A DNA stretch of 40,032 bases from Methanomassiliicoccaceae archaeon (GCA_003555025.1 PWHV01000006.1:1-40032), one strand, 5' to 3'. Counted from the stretch's first letter, positions 1 through 11,092 are shown. Made by a program: numbers and translations. The notes: generated by a model from the sequence alone, not told the origin.

Positions 1-124
1 CAGGCTCGCCATGGACTGATGGGGCGGCGGAGCGTTGAAGCGTATCGCTCAGCGACAGCTTTATCGATGGAGAAGAAAATATTGGGGCGAGGCCCCATTT
101 TAAACGAAAGAAGGGGTTTGGCGC
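1..124. other. Window edge, no gene recognised
   Basis: This stretch lies downstream of the first minus-strand gene. One plus-strand frame is open from base 1 to about 141 but shows no recognisable protein. The only structure seen is a short GC hairpin with an AT-rich flank, listed separately. Confidence 0.4.
75..96 (-). terminator. Possible transcription end after the dehydrogenase gene
   Basis: A 5-bp GGGGC/GCCCC stem with a 3-nt loop (84-96) lies about 30 nt past the stop of the dehydrogenase. On the minus strand it is followed by an AT-rich, T-containing run (75-83). Archaeal termination depends mainly on T tracts, so this is a weak call based on position and composition. Confidence 0.25.
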
Positions 125-1126
125 TCACAGGGCGTCGATGACGGCCTGGGTGAACTTCTCGGTGTCACCCTTGCCGCCCATGTCGGGCGTGAGGGCGTCC
201 TTGTCGGCCAGGGCGGCGTATACCGCCTCCCTCATCCGGGCTGCATCGTCGGGCATCCGCATGTGGTCCAGCATCAAGGCGGCGGATAGCATCATGCCGG
301 ATGGGTTGGCTATGCCTTTGCCGGCGATGTCCGGGGCGCTGCCATGGGCGGCCTCGAAGACCGCGATGTTGTCGCCCATGTTGGCACCGGGCATCACCGC
401 CAGCCCCCCGACCAGACCGGCGATGAGGTCGCTGACGATGTCCCCGTAGAGGTTCTGGGCCACGATGACGTCGAACTGGGAGGGGTCGACAACCAGCTGA
501 TGACAGGCGTTATCCACCAGCATCTGATGGAAATCGATGCCGCTGTAGGTCTTGGAGACGTTCTCCACGGTGCGCAGGAAGAGGCCGTCGCCCATCTTGA
601 GGATGTTGGCCTTGTGAAGGGCGGTCACCTTGCCGCGGCCCATGCGGGCGGCGAGTTCGAAGGCGTAGCTTCCGATGCGACGGGATGCGCTCTCCGTCGT
701 GAGCTTGATGCTCTCCACCACGCCCTGGGCCGCCTCCCTCTCGAAGCCGACGTACAGGCCCTCGGTGTTCTCGCGCACGATGATCACATCCACATTGTCA
801 TGCATCCCCGACACGCCGGGGATGGAGCGGGCGTAGCGCACGTTGGCATAGAGGTTCAAGCGCTCGCGTATGATCATGTTCACGCTGCGGTAGCCCTTTC
901 CTATCGGAGTGGTTATCGGCCCTTTGAGGACCACGCCGCACTCCCATGCCAGCGGAAAGAACTTCGGCGAAAGCGGCCGGCCGTACTCCTCCATGGTCTT
1001 CATCCCGGCCTCGACGACCTGCCATTCGATCTCCGTTCCCATCGCTTCGATCACCTTGACGGTGGCATCGGTTATCTCCGGCCCAACACCGTCCCCGGGC
1101 ACTAGCACTGCGCTCTTCATCGTCAT
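125..1126 (-). CDS. NAD-type isocitrate/isopropylmalate dehydrogenase family protein, probably isocitrate dehydrogenase
   Basis: Beta-decarboxylating dehydrogenase of 333 residues, the usual length of the family. Visible motifs are the nucleotide-side PGDGVGPE (10-17), the substrate loop YRSVN (79-83) followed by arginines 87, 97 and 100, VRENTEGLY (118-125), HKANI with the catalytic lysine (K172), NLYGDIVSD with metal-binding aspartates (225-233), and HGSAPDIAGKG (261-271). In the family, a Ser and Asn in the substrate loop (S81, N83) are typical of isocitrate dehydrogenases, and Asp after AP in the last motif marks NAD rather than NADP use. Overall the protein resembles eukaryotic NAD-IDH3 subunits. 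The gene directly follows a (homo)citrate synthase with a one-base stop/start overlap, so both serve one pathway. Homoisocitrate or isopropylmalate remain alternative substrates. A GGAGG site precedes two ATGs (1126 and 1120); spacing does not decide between them. Confidence 0.85.
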   Translation of the reverse strand: MTMKSAVLVPGDGVGPEITDATVKVIEAMGTEIEWQVVEAGMKTMEEYGRPLSPKFFPLAWECGVVLKGPITTPIGKGYRSVNMIIRERLNLYANVRYARSIPGVSGMHDNVDVIIVRENTEGLYVGFEREAAQGVVESIKLTTESASRRIGSYAFELAARMGRGKVTALHKANILKMGDGLFLRTVENVSKTYSGIDFHQMLVDNACHQLVVDPSQFDVIVAQNLYGDIVSDLIAGLVGGLAVMPGANMGDNIAVFEAAHGSAPDIAGKGIANPSGMMLSAALMLDHMRMPDDAARMREAVYAALADKDALTPDMGGKGDTEKFTQAVIDAL

Positions 1127-2307
1127 CAGTCCTCCCCGTTCTCCACCACGTTGGTCCCGTCCTTGTAGTCCTGGTAAAGATAGAACAGCTCGTTAGCGGT
1201 CATGCTCCGTTTCAGGCTGACCGAGGCGGCCCTCACCCTTGTCAGCAGTATGGAGGCGGTGTTATCGTCCAGATAGATGCCTTTGTCCGTGAGTGCGGAT
1301 ACGATGGTGCTCTTCCCGGAGTGCTTGCCTATGATGATCTTCCGGGTCTGACCCACCTCCTCGGGCGCATAGGGCTCGTAGTTGCTAAGGTACTTGATCA
1401 CGCCATCGGTGTGGATACCGGCCTCGTGGGCGAAGCAGTTCTCGCCGACGATGGGCTTCCAAGGGGGGATCTCGCGCGCGGAGGCCTTGCCCACGAACTC
1501 GGCGACTTCCTTGAGCCTCTCGGTCTCGATGCCGGTATGGATCTTCAAGAGGTGCTTGCTGGCCATGACGATCTCCTCCAAGGGGGTGTTGCCCGTCCTC
1601 TCGCCGATGCCCATGACCGTGGTGCTAACGAACTTGGCCCCAGCCTTTATGCCCGCCACGGCGTTGGCGGTGGCCATGCCGAAGTCGTTGTGGGTGTGCA
1701 TCTCCACGTCCACGTCGACGTTGTTGACTATCCTCTCCACGTTCTTATAGGCGGAGAAGGGCTCGTCGATGCCTATGGTGTCGCAGTACCTGATGCGGTG
1801 GGCGCCGGCATCGGCGGCGGTCTTGGCGAATTCTATCATGAACTCCGGGTCGGCGCGGGAGGCGTCCTCGCCGTTGCACGATATGTACAGCCCGTGGTCG
1901 GAGGCGAACTCCACCGCCTCCTGCACCCTGTCCAGCACCCACTCCCGCGACTTTCGAAGCTTGTGCTCGATGTGGATGTCGGATGCGGACATCGATATCG
2001 CCACCGAGTCCACGTCACAGTCGAGGCTGTGCTCTATGTCCTCCAGCGACGCCCGGTTCCAGCCGAGGACGGAGGCGTTGAGCCCCATCTGCGCTATCTT
2101 GCGGATGGCTTTCTTCTCGTCGCCGCCCATGGCGGGTATGCCGGATTCTATCTGCTGCACGCCCAGCTCGTCCAGGAGCTTGGCGATCCTCAGCTTCTCT
2201 ATGTTGGCGAACACTATGCCTGCGGCCTGCTCACCGTCCCGCAAGGTGGTGTCGCAGAATATAACAGGGTTGTTCAGTTTGGCCAAGACCAATGAGATGT
2301 CTTTCAT
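1126..2307 (-). CDS. Homocitrate synthase/Re-citrate synthase (NifV/AksA-like)
   Basis: DRE-TIM metallolyase of about 393 residues that condenses acetyl-CoA with a 2-oxoacid. Visible motifs are DTTLRDGEQAAGI near the N-terminus, ESGIPAMGGDE, MHTHNDFGMATANA (metal-binding His pair) and GERTGNTPLEE, followed by a C-terminal region with ENCFAHEAGIHTDG. The GIPAMG and GERTGN motifs are those of NifV-type homocitrate synthases, a clade that also includes Re-citrate synthases. The downstream partner looks like an isocitrate dehydrogenase, which favours citrate synthesis feeding 2-oxoglutarate; homocitrate for coenzyme B or lysine is the alternative. The start chosen is ATG 2307, because GGAGGA lies 7 nt upstream and homology begins there. 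An in-frame ATG at 2409 would add 34 residues without family resemblance. Confidence 0.85.
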   Translation of the reverse strand: MKDISLVLAKLNNPVIFCDTTLRDGEQAAGIVFANIEKLRIAKLLDELGVQQIESGIPAMGGDEKKAIRKIAQMGLNASVLGWNRASLEDIEHSLDCDVDSVAISMSASDIHIEHKLRKSREWVLDRVQEAVEFASDHGLYISCNGEDASRADPEFMIEFAKTAADAGAHRIRYCDTIGIDEPFSAYKNVERIVNNVDVDVEMHTHNDFGMATANAVAGIKAGAKFVSTTVMGIGERTGNTPLEEIVMASKHLLKIHTGIETERLKEVAEFVGKASAREIPPWKPIVGENCFAHEAGIHTDGVIKYLSNYEPYAPEEVGQTRKIIIGKHSGKSTIVSALTDKGIYLDDNTASILLTRVRAASVSLKRSMTANELFYLYQDYKDGTNVVENGED

Positions 2308-2385
2308 GAGTCGTCCTCCATCAATGTCCGTGTCGTCGATCGGAATCAGGTAAACTGGCCTTGCAGGCCGTGTAACAATAACGGT

Positions 2386-2396
2386 GTTTGACAAAC
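2386..2396. promoter_or_regulatory. GTTTGACAAAC palindrome near the synthase transcription start
   Basis: An 11-bp perfect inverted repeat (5-bp arms, one central base) lies about 20-30 bp downstream of the TATA-like CATATATGA at 2412-2420 on the minus strand. It therefore sits at or just past the expected transcription start of the synthase gene, where archaeal repressors often bind. Its role as an operator is inferred from position only. Confidence 0.35.
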
Positions 2397-2411
2397 AATA
2401 TACGTACATCT

Positions 2412-2420
2412 CATATATGA
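2412..2420 (-). promoter_or_regulatory. TATA-like box for the synthase-dehydrogenase operon
   Basis: The AT-rich CATATATGA is the best TATA candidate in the 153-bp gap after pelota. It implies a leader of roughly 80 nt, long enough to hold the GGAGGA ribosome site before ATG 2307. Confidence 0.35.
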
Positions 2421-2460
2421 AACCATAAAAAATCTTTTCGCAGGGGTCCGATGCTTTGTC

Positions 2461-3495
2461 TCAAACAGCGTAGCGCAGCAGGGCGGCCAGTCCGGTTATC
2501 GCCTCCAGCTCCTTGCCGGCGTCGTGATGCTCTGACACCACCACAACGTCGCCCCCTTGGGCCTCCACGTCCCGGATTATGCGGTCGCAGTCCTCGCGGC
2601 GCAGCAGGGAGTCCAGCACCAGAAGTGTCTCCACCGCCCCCATGGCGGCGGCGTCGCTGACCTCCTTGGGCCCGTAGGCCACCAGGCCATCGGTGGCTAT
2701 CCGTTCCAACACCTTCTCCACCAGTTCCACCTCCATCGCCACCCGCGAGTCGCGAAGCACCTCCGCCCCCAGGCCCCGCTTCATCATCTCGTTGATGCCC
2801 GCCATCCCCGACTGGCCGGTGTGATACACGAACGCATGACGGAACAGCCCAGGCGCCTTGGCCCGGCCGCGCTCCATCAGCCCCTCCTTGGCGAAACCGG
2901 GTCCGAGGACCACGATGGGCATACCCTCCTCCGCCACCGAGGATATCTTGCTCAACAGCTCTCCGAGATAGTCGCCCTCGTCCTTGTCCTGGTACTGTTT
3001 GCCGGAGCGCATGGAACGGATCGTCGCCAGCTCGCGTACGCCCATCTGGCGCATCACCGCGATTGTTGCCTCGTCCTGGTCCAGGGACACGAACACCATC
3101 CTCGGACGCTTGGAGTCGTCGGCGGCACGGCGCAGGCGGTCGAGCTGCGAGCGCCTCCAGTGCCCCTTCCTCAACGTCAATGTCTCTCCGGGCTCGAAAT
3201 TGATGGTGTGGTGCTGGCCGAGGTCCTGGGGCCCTTCCTCTATCATGCCCAGCACCCGGAGGCGGAGGTCGAAGTCAGAGAACTCGATCTTCTCCACCCT
3301 GACGCCCAGGGTCATGCGCCGCTTCTCCGCCCGCTCGGAGCGGATCTTGTCACCCTTCTTCTCCTCGCGGCGATGGGTGGAGGCCTTCACCAGGTCATCG
3401 TCCTCGATGACGTTGAAAAGATGCCAGAGATCGTCCTCGCTCTCCAGCTGCATTCTGACCTCCCCGGCCCCCAGGTCCTGGTGCAGAATCCTCAT
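2461..3495 (-). CDS. mRNA surveillance protein pelota
   Basis: aPelota rescues stalled archaeal ribosomes together with aABCE1 and an aEF1A-type GTPase. The 344-residue length is normal. It starts with MRILHQDLGAGEVRMQ, typical of the Sm-like N-terminal domain, continues with VRVEKIEFSDFDLRLRVLG in the same domain, and carries the eRF1-like domains 2 and 3; the end contains DAAAMGAVETLLVLDSLLRR and a closing GLAALLRYAV. No GGQ loop is seen, as expected for pelota rather than aRF1. A TATA-like box 25 nt upstream of ATG 3495 and no ribosome site suggest leaderless expression. The gene is divergent from carA. Confidence 0.93.
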   Translation of the reverse strand: MRILHQDLGAGEVRMQLESEDDLWHLFNVIEDDDLVKASTHRREEKKGDKIRSERAEKRRMTLGVRVEKIEFSDFDLRLRVLGMIEEGPQDLGQHHTINFEPGETLTLRKGHWRRSQLDRLRRAADDSKRPRMVFVSLDQDEATIAVMRQMGVRELATIRSMRSGKQYQDKDEGDYLGELLSKISSVAEEGMPIVVLGPGFAKEGLMERGRAKAPGLFRHAFVYHTGQSGMAGINEMMKRGLGAEVLRDSRVAMEVELVEKVLERIATDGLVAYGPKEVSDAAAMGAVETLLVLDSLLRREDCDRIIRDVEAQGGDVVVVSEHHDAGKELEAITGLAALLRYAV

Positions 3496-3515
3496 CCCAT
3501 CGCAATCCTTGCCGG

Positions 3516-3524
3516 CTTATATCG
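3516..3524 (-). promoter_or_regulatory. TATA-like box for pelota
   Basis: CGATATAAG on the minus strand is centred 25 nt upstream of ATG 3495, the spacing expected for a leaderless archaeal transcript. It shares the divergent intergenic region with the carA promoter. Confidence 0.5.
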
Positions 3525-3659
3525 TTCTTTCGTTCTACCGTGTAAGTGGCCTAGGTCAGAGGGCCGATGCCCCGCCAAAAGGGGTTGGAATCTGTAGAAC
3601 CGCCGTTGTCTGTTATCCGACAAGCGATGTCCATAGCTGTCACTGGCGGACGATAACAG

Positions 3660-3668
3660 TTAAGTAAT
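3660..3668 (+). promoter_or_regulatory. TATA-like box for carA
   Basis: TTAAGTAAT is centred about 28 nt before ATG 3693. No Shine-Dalgarno sequence precedes the ATG, so carAB is probably transcribed as a leaderless mRNA. Confidence 0.45.
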
Positions 3669-3692
3669 ATCCACAATTTCCATAGCATTCTG

Positions 3693-4768
3693 ATGGTAGG
3701 TTGTTTTCTCGTGTTGGAGGACGGCACCGTTTTAGAGGGTGCCGGTTTCGGCCATCAGGACACGGTGTACGGGGAAGTGGTATTCAACACCGGCATGACC
3801 GGTTACCAGGAGAGCCTCACCGACCCCTCGTACCGCGGACAGATCCTGGTGATGGCCTACCCGCTGATCGGCAATTACGGTATCAAAGAAGGATACCAGC
3901 AGTCGGGCGGGGTGCATGTCAGAGGTTTCGTGGTGCGGGAGGCCTGTGAAGAGCCGAGCTTGATGTACGGCGGCGGGACCGTCGACGCTTATCTTCGTGA
4001 GAACTCCGTCCCGGGCATATCGGACCTGGACACCAGACAGCTGATCATAAAGATCCGCCAGCATGGTACCCTCCGCGGCGCGATCACCAGTTCGGAAGAC
4101 CCTTTCTCCTTGGTCGAGGAGCTGAGGGCCATGCCTTATCCCAACGAGAGCAACCTCATCGCCGAGGTGTCGCCGCGCGAGGTGACGAGGTACGACGAGA
4201 GGAAGCGTTTCACCGTCGGCCTCATAGACTGCGGCGCCAAAGAGGGCATAGTCCGCGACCTCCGCTCACGCTACAACGTCGTCCGCTTCCCCCATGACAC
4301 TCCCGCGGACGCCATCATCGACGCCGGCGTGGACGGCGTCATGGTCTCCAATGGCCCGGGGGATCCCTCCCATCCCGAGATAATGTCCACCACCATCAAG
4401 AACATCCGCGCCGTCGCTGACAGCATACCGCTGATGGGCATCTGCATGGGCAACCAGCTCACCGCCCTGGCCTTCGGCGCTGAGACCTACAAGATGAAGT
4501 TCGGCCACCGCGGCGCCAACCAGTCGGTTGTCTACGGCGGCAAGGTCTACATAACCTCGCAGAACCACGGCTACGCGGTGGACCCCGAATCCCTGCCGGG
4601 CACCGGCCTGGTGGCCGACCAGTTCAACGTTAACGACGGGACGGTCGAGGGGCTGCGCCACGAGGAGCTCCCGGTGTTCACCACCCAGTACCATCCTGAG
4701 GCCTCTCCCGGGCCCACGGACACGGCCTTCCTCTTCGACCGCCTCGGGGATATGATGGAGGCCTGCCA

Positions 4769-4772
<4 letters not shown>
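3693..4772 (+). CDS. Carbamoyl-phosphate synthase small subunit
   Basis: Glutamine amidotransferase subunit of carbamoyl-phosphate synthase; it hydrolyses glutamine and passes ammonia to CarB for arginine and pyrimidine synthesis. The 359 residues contain the N-terminal CPSase small-chain domain (FNTGMTGYQESLTDPSY at about 31-47) and a class I amidotransferase domain. The nucleophile C251 lies in GICMGNQ, and H334 and E336 in YHPEAS complete the triad. The residue two after the nucleophilic Gly is Asn, where many bacterial enzymes have His. It overlaps carB by 4 nt (ATGA), so translation is coupled. Confidence 0.96.
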
Positions 4773-7961
<3,189 letters not shown>

Positions 7962-7972
<11 letters not shown>

Positions 7973-8462
7973 TGATGCTGTTGACGCCGCGGCAACGCTT
8001 CAGCGAGGGTATGTACTCCGGCGGCACCGGGCCCTCGGTGACCACCAGCAGCCTCGGCTCGTCGGTGAGCTCGGGGGCGTCCACCACCGCCTGCCTGATG
8101 CTCACCCCCGCCTCCGCGATCACCGTGGACACATCGGCCAATATGCCAGTGGAGCTGGCATTGGTGGGAACTATCTCCAGCACGCTCCACCCCATGACCT
8201 GCGCCACTGAGGCCAGCAGAGGAATGGGTCTCAGGCGGGTGAACAGGTCGTTGAGCTCCGGGTTGCCCTCGATCCTCGCCAGTGTGGAGCGCACGATGCG
8301 GCGGTCGACCCTTGCCGCCCGCCCCAGGGCGGAGTCGGAGACCTCCACCTCCCCGCAGTAGACCTTCCCCTCGGCGATGCGCATGCCGTGGCGGAACATG
8401 AGCCTCGCCACCTTCTCCTGCGAAGGGTAGCCGATGAAATGGTGGGGGAGCTGCCTCTTCAT
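7962..8462 (-). CDS. ACT-domain predicted regulator of amino acid metabolism
   Basis: A 166-residue protein of the archaeal family annotated as predicted regulator of amino acid metabolism (COG2150 type). The N-terminal half (about 10-65) looks like a small helical DNA- or protein-binding region with DSALGRAARVDRRIVRSTL, suggestive of a helix-turn-helix. The C-terminal half (about 88-166) is an ACT-like ligand domain starting with WSVLEIVPTNASSTGILADV. No enzyme motif is seen. ATG 8462 is chosen because an AT-rich TATA candidate is centred 28 nt upstream; an in-frame ATG at 8501 would add 13 residues. The gene lies between carAB and the aromatic genes, which fits amino-acid sensing, but its target is unknown. 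Confidence 0.75.
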
Positions 8463-8485
8463 GAGGCTTTGATGGTCGATTCCGT

Positions 8486-8495
8486 TAATAATTTT
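8486..8495 (-). promoter_or_regulatory. TATA-like box for the ACT-domain gene
   Basis: AAAATTATTA on the minus strand is centred 28 nt before ATG 8462 and no ribosome site precedes that ATG, consistent with leaderless transcription. It lies back to back with the shikimate kinase promoter. Confidence 0.45.
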
Positions 8496-8555
8496 ATTCA
8501 TCAATGCACAGAAAGGGCCATTGTTGAGAACCGGTCGTGCATTCGGCCCCAGCCG

Positions 8556-8563
8556 TAAATAAT
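8556..8563 (+). promoter_or_regulatory. TATA-like box for the aromatic operon
   Basis: TAAATAAT predicts a transcription start near 8585. This rules against the upstream ATG at 8571 and leaves a leader of about 30 nt holding the GAGGTGG site (8606-8612) that precedes ATG 8619. Confidence 0.45.
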
Positions 8564-8618
8564 CAAATACGTGGTACACGATTCGATTGCGGGCCGCTGG
8601 CCTGTGAGGTGGTTTGAG

Positions 8619-9476
8619 ATGGCGATGAAGGGTAGAGGCATGGCCCGGGCGTCGGGCAGCATCATCAACGCCATCGTGAGCGGTCGCGGCTGCTCCTTCG
8701 GCATCGACCTGAAGACCTGGGCGGATGTGGAGATCAACGACAGCGGGCGCATCGACATCCGCATCGAGGATAATGAGAACGAGGACAAGTATCTGGTGCA
8801 CCGCTGCGTCTCCCAGGTCCTGGACGCCTACGCCCCCGAGCAGATGTACGGGGCCAAGGTGGTGACCCGCTCGGAGATCCCCATGTCCCGCGGGCTGAAG
8901 AGCTCCTCGGCGGCGGCCAATGCGGCGATAAGGGCCACCCTGGACGCCATGGACGTCGACATCGATCCCTTGGAGGCTCTGCGCATCGGCACCCGCGCAT
9001 CCCGTGACGCCGGCCTCTCCAAGACCGGCGCCTTCGACGACGCTTGCGCCTCTTGGTTCGGCGGCATATGCATCACCGACAACAGCTCCGAGGCGCTTCT
9101 CCGCCGCGGGCGTTTCAACAACGACTACCGGATCATCATCCACGTGCCGCGGCAGAGGGTGCGCAAGAGGGACATCCCCTTGCACCGCATCTCCGCCTGG
9201 AGCGAAATAATGGAGCATGCCTTCGGAATGGCCATCAGCCGCGACTACCTGCGGGCTATGATGCTCAACAGCCTCTGCATATCCGCCGCCCTCGACCTAG
9301 ACCAAGAGGTGTCCATGAACGCGCTGGTCCACGGCGCCTCGGCGGCGGGGTTCACCGGCACAGGCCCCAGCACCATCATTTTAGTGAAGGAGAACCGGGT
9401 CGAGGACTTCCTCAACCTCTTCGAATGCAGGGACGGCGACCTGCGCGTCGTGGACCTGTACAACGGCGAAGACTGA
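8619..9476 (+). CDS. Archaeal shikimate kinase (GHMP family)
   Basis: Phosphorylates shikimate to shikimate 3-phosphate with ATP in the chorismate pathway. It is the archaeal GHMP-superfamily type, unrelated to bacterial AroK. The signature SEIPMSRGLKSSSAAANA forms the ATP-binding loop, and a C-terminal AAGFTGTGPSTIILV is the second conserved glycine motif. From ATG 8619 the protein has 285 residues, normal for the family. GAGGTGG lies 6 nt before this ATG, and homology begins with GRGMARASGSIINAIV; ATG 8571 would add 16 unrelated residues. The stop is 4 nt before the EPSP synthase-like gene, so the two are co-transcribed. Confidence 0.9.
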   Translation: MAMKGRGMARASGSIINAIVSGRGCSFGIDLKTWADVEINDSGRIDIRIEDNENEDKYLVHRCVSQVLDAYAPEQMYGAKVVTRSEIPMSRGLKSSSAAANAAIRATLDAMDVDIDPLEALRIGTRASRDAGLSKTGAFDDACASWFGGICITDNSSEALLRRGRFNNDYRIIIHVPRQRVRKRDIPLHRISAWSEIMEHAFGMAISRDYLRAMMLNSLCISAALDLDQEVSMNALVHGASAAGFTGTGPSTIILVKENRVEDFLNLFECRDGDLRVVDLYNGED

Positions 9477-9480
9477 GGAC

Positions 9481-10710
9481 ATGATCGTATCAGGATCGGA
9501 GATGGACGGCGCAATTCCCGCCACGCCCTCACGCTGGCACACCCAGCTCTGTCTCGCCCTCGCCTCCATGGCGTTCGGCCGCAGCCGCCTGGAGAGGGCT
9601 GTCGTCGATGACGTGACCATTGAGCTGATGAAAGGACTTGAATCGATGGGGGCGGCCTTCAGCATCTCCGGCGGCGACATCACCGTGGACGGCGGGCTAT
9701 TCCATCCCCGCGGCGGGATCGACGCCGGCGGCGACGAGTCCAACCTGGCGCTGCTATGCGCCGTGGCATCCAACCTTCCCCGCGCCAGCCGCATCGCCTT
9801 CGGATCGCGCAGGGCCGAGGCCTATCCATTCCTCAACGCCCTCATGGCATTGGGGGTCTCCGTCTCCTCCCAGGACAAGAGGGGGGAGTCACCGTGGGTG
9901 ATCAAGGGTCCAACGCACAGCAACCACACGCATGTCAGAGGGGACCTGCCCCCCTCTTACGTGTGCTCTCTCGCCCTGGCATCGGTCATGAGGATGAGAG
10001 GGTCCGAGATAGCGGTATCGCAACCCGACCTTAGCCATTCGTTCATGGTTATCACCCAGGACGCTATGATGCGTTTCGGTCTTGGAATGTCGTTCGAAGA
10101 TGGCAGGGTGCGGGTCTCCGGCGAGGAGACCTTGCGGCCGGCCACGGCGCGGGTGCGGGACGACCATGAGCTGGCCTGCTACCCGTTGGTCGCCGGCGCC
10201 ATCCGCGGCCGGGTGACGGTGAGGGGGGACGTGGCCCATGACGCGGGAGTGATGGCGTTGCGGTCCTTCCGGGTCGGGATGGAGGGCTCCGCGGACGGCG
10301 TGACCGCACGGACCTCGCGCATCGAAGGCGGCGGGTTGGACATGTCCCTCTGCCCCCGCGCCTTTCCGGCCATGGCGGTGCTATCGGCCCATGCGCGCGG
10401 AGGCGGCAGGCTGCACTCCGCCCTCCTGCCCGGCCGCGACCTCATAACCCCCACGGTGAAGATGCTGCGGCGCATGGGATGTCTTGCCAGGGCTACGGAG
10501 GACGGCGCCCTGGTGCCTCAATGCGAGCTGCACGGGGCCGACCTCGGCGAGCTCGATGACCCCTTGGTATGCATGGCGGCGATGATAGCCGCAGCCAACG
10601 CCCGGGGCGAGACCTCCATCTCGAACCCGGAGCTGTGCGAATACGAGTACCCAGGCTTCCTTCGGCACATGGAGCTGTTGGGGATGCGGCTGGAGTGGCC
10701 GCGGGGATGA
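9481..10710 (+). CDS. EPSP synthase-family protein with substituted active site
   Basis: The 409 residues align along the whole length with 3-phosphoshikimate 1-carboxyvinyltransferase (AroA): PATPSRWHTQLCLALASMAF matches the N-terminal APPSKSxTxR region, VRGDLPPSYV the GDxSSQ region, and SNPELCEYEYPGFLRHMELLG the C-terminal motif. By hand alignment with E. coli AroA the catalytic and substrate residues are changed: K22 to R18, S23 to W19, R27 to L23, the NAGT loop to GDES (84-87), S169-S170-Q171 to P157-P158-S159, D313 to R293, K340/E341/R344 to P317/G318/L321, and H385-R386 to P361-L362. The gene sits where aroA belongs, between shikimate kinase and chorismate mutase. It may be a very divergent EPSP synthase, a dead regulatory partner, or an enzyme with another substrate. 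The fold assignment is firm; the activity is doubtful. Confidence 0.8.
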   Translation: MIVSGSEMDGAIPATPSRWHTQLCLALASMAFGRSRLERAVVDDVTIELMKGLESMGAAFSISGGDITVDGGLFHPRGGIDAGGDESNLALLCAVASNLPRASRIAFGSRRAEAYPFLNALMALGVSVSSQDKRGESPWVIKGPTHSNHTHVRGDLPPSYVCSLALASVMRMRGSEIAVSQPDLSHSFMVITQDAMMRFGLGMSFEDGRVRVSGEETLRPATARVRDDHELACYPLVAGAIRGRVTVRGDVAHDAGVMALRSFRVGMEGSADGVTARTSRIEGGGLDMSLCPRAFPAMAVLSAHARGGGRLHSALLPGRDLITPTVKMLRRMGCLARATEDGALVPQCELHGADLGELDDPLVCMAAMIAAANARGETSISNPELCEYEYPGFLRHMELLGMRLEWPRG

Positions 10711-10766
10711 ACAAGTATTTTTACAGTGAACATGATAAGCTCGGCGAACGCTCCAGGAGGCCGCCC

Positions 10767-11039
10767 ATGACTGAAATCGATGAACTTCGTGATATGATAG
10801 AGAGCATCGATAGGGAGATTGTGGAGCTGATAGCGACCCGCATGGAGGTCGCCGACGAGCTCGGCAAGGAGAAGAGCCGGCAGGCCAAGGGGCATCGCGA
10901 CCCCGATGTGGAGATCAAAGTGGTGGAGCGCTATCTGCAGCTGTCCAAAGAGGTGGACATCTCCGAGGAGGACGCCAGGAAGATCGCCCTCACCATACTG
11001 GAGATATCCTTGGAGCGCCAGAAGAAGCTATTCCGATAA
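10767..11039 (+). CDS. Chorismate mutase (AroQ class)
   Basis: A 90-residue all-helical monofunctional chorismate mutase that converts chorismate to prephenate for phenylalanine and tyrosine. Active-site positions of the AroQ family can be matched: R8 in ELRDMI, R25 in IATRMEVA, K34 in LGKEK, the RDPDVEIKVVERY segment, and Q near the end in LERQKK. ATG 10767 has AGGAGG 6 nt upstream. An alternative ATG at 10707 overlaps the preceding stop by 4 nt and would add 20 residues without homology, so it is less likely but possible. It is the last gene of the aromatic group. Confidence 0.88.
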   Translation: MTEIDELRDMIESIDREIVELIATRMEVADELGKEKSRQAKGHRDPDVEIKVVERYLQLSKEVDISEEDARKIALTILEISLERQKKLFR

Positions 11040-11058
11040 GCCTTTTTCAACATGGTTG

Positions 11059-11078
11059 TTTATTCTTATAAGAATAAA
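11059..11078. promoter_or_regulatory. 20-bp perfect AT-rich palindrome upstream of asd
   Basis: A perfect 20-bp inverted repeat (arms TTTATTCTTA) is centred about 29 bp upstream of the asd TATA box. An upstream location is typical of archaeal activator or Lrp-type sites. As RNA it would also form a weak AT stem after chorismate mutase, so an end-of-transcript role is possible. No second copy was found in the window. Confidence 0.45.
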
Positions 11079-11092
11079 TCTGACAAAAGATG

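Noticed and set aside
1-10. Ten-base match between the window start and 28731-28740
   Set aside because: The match CAGGCTCGCC is too short and isolated to count as a repeat or attachment site.
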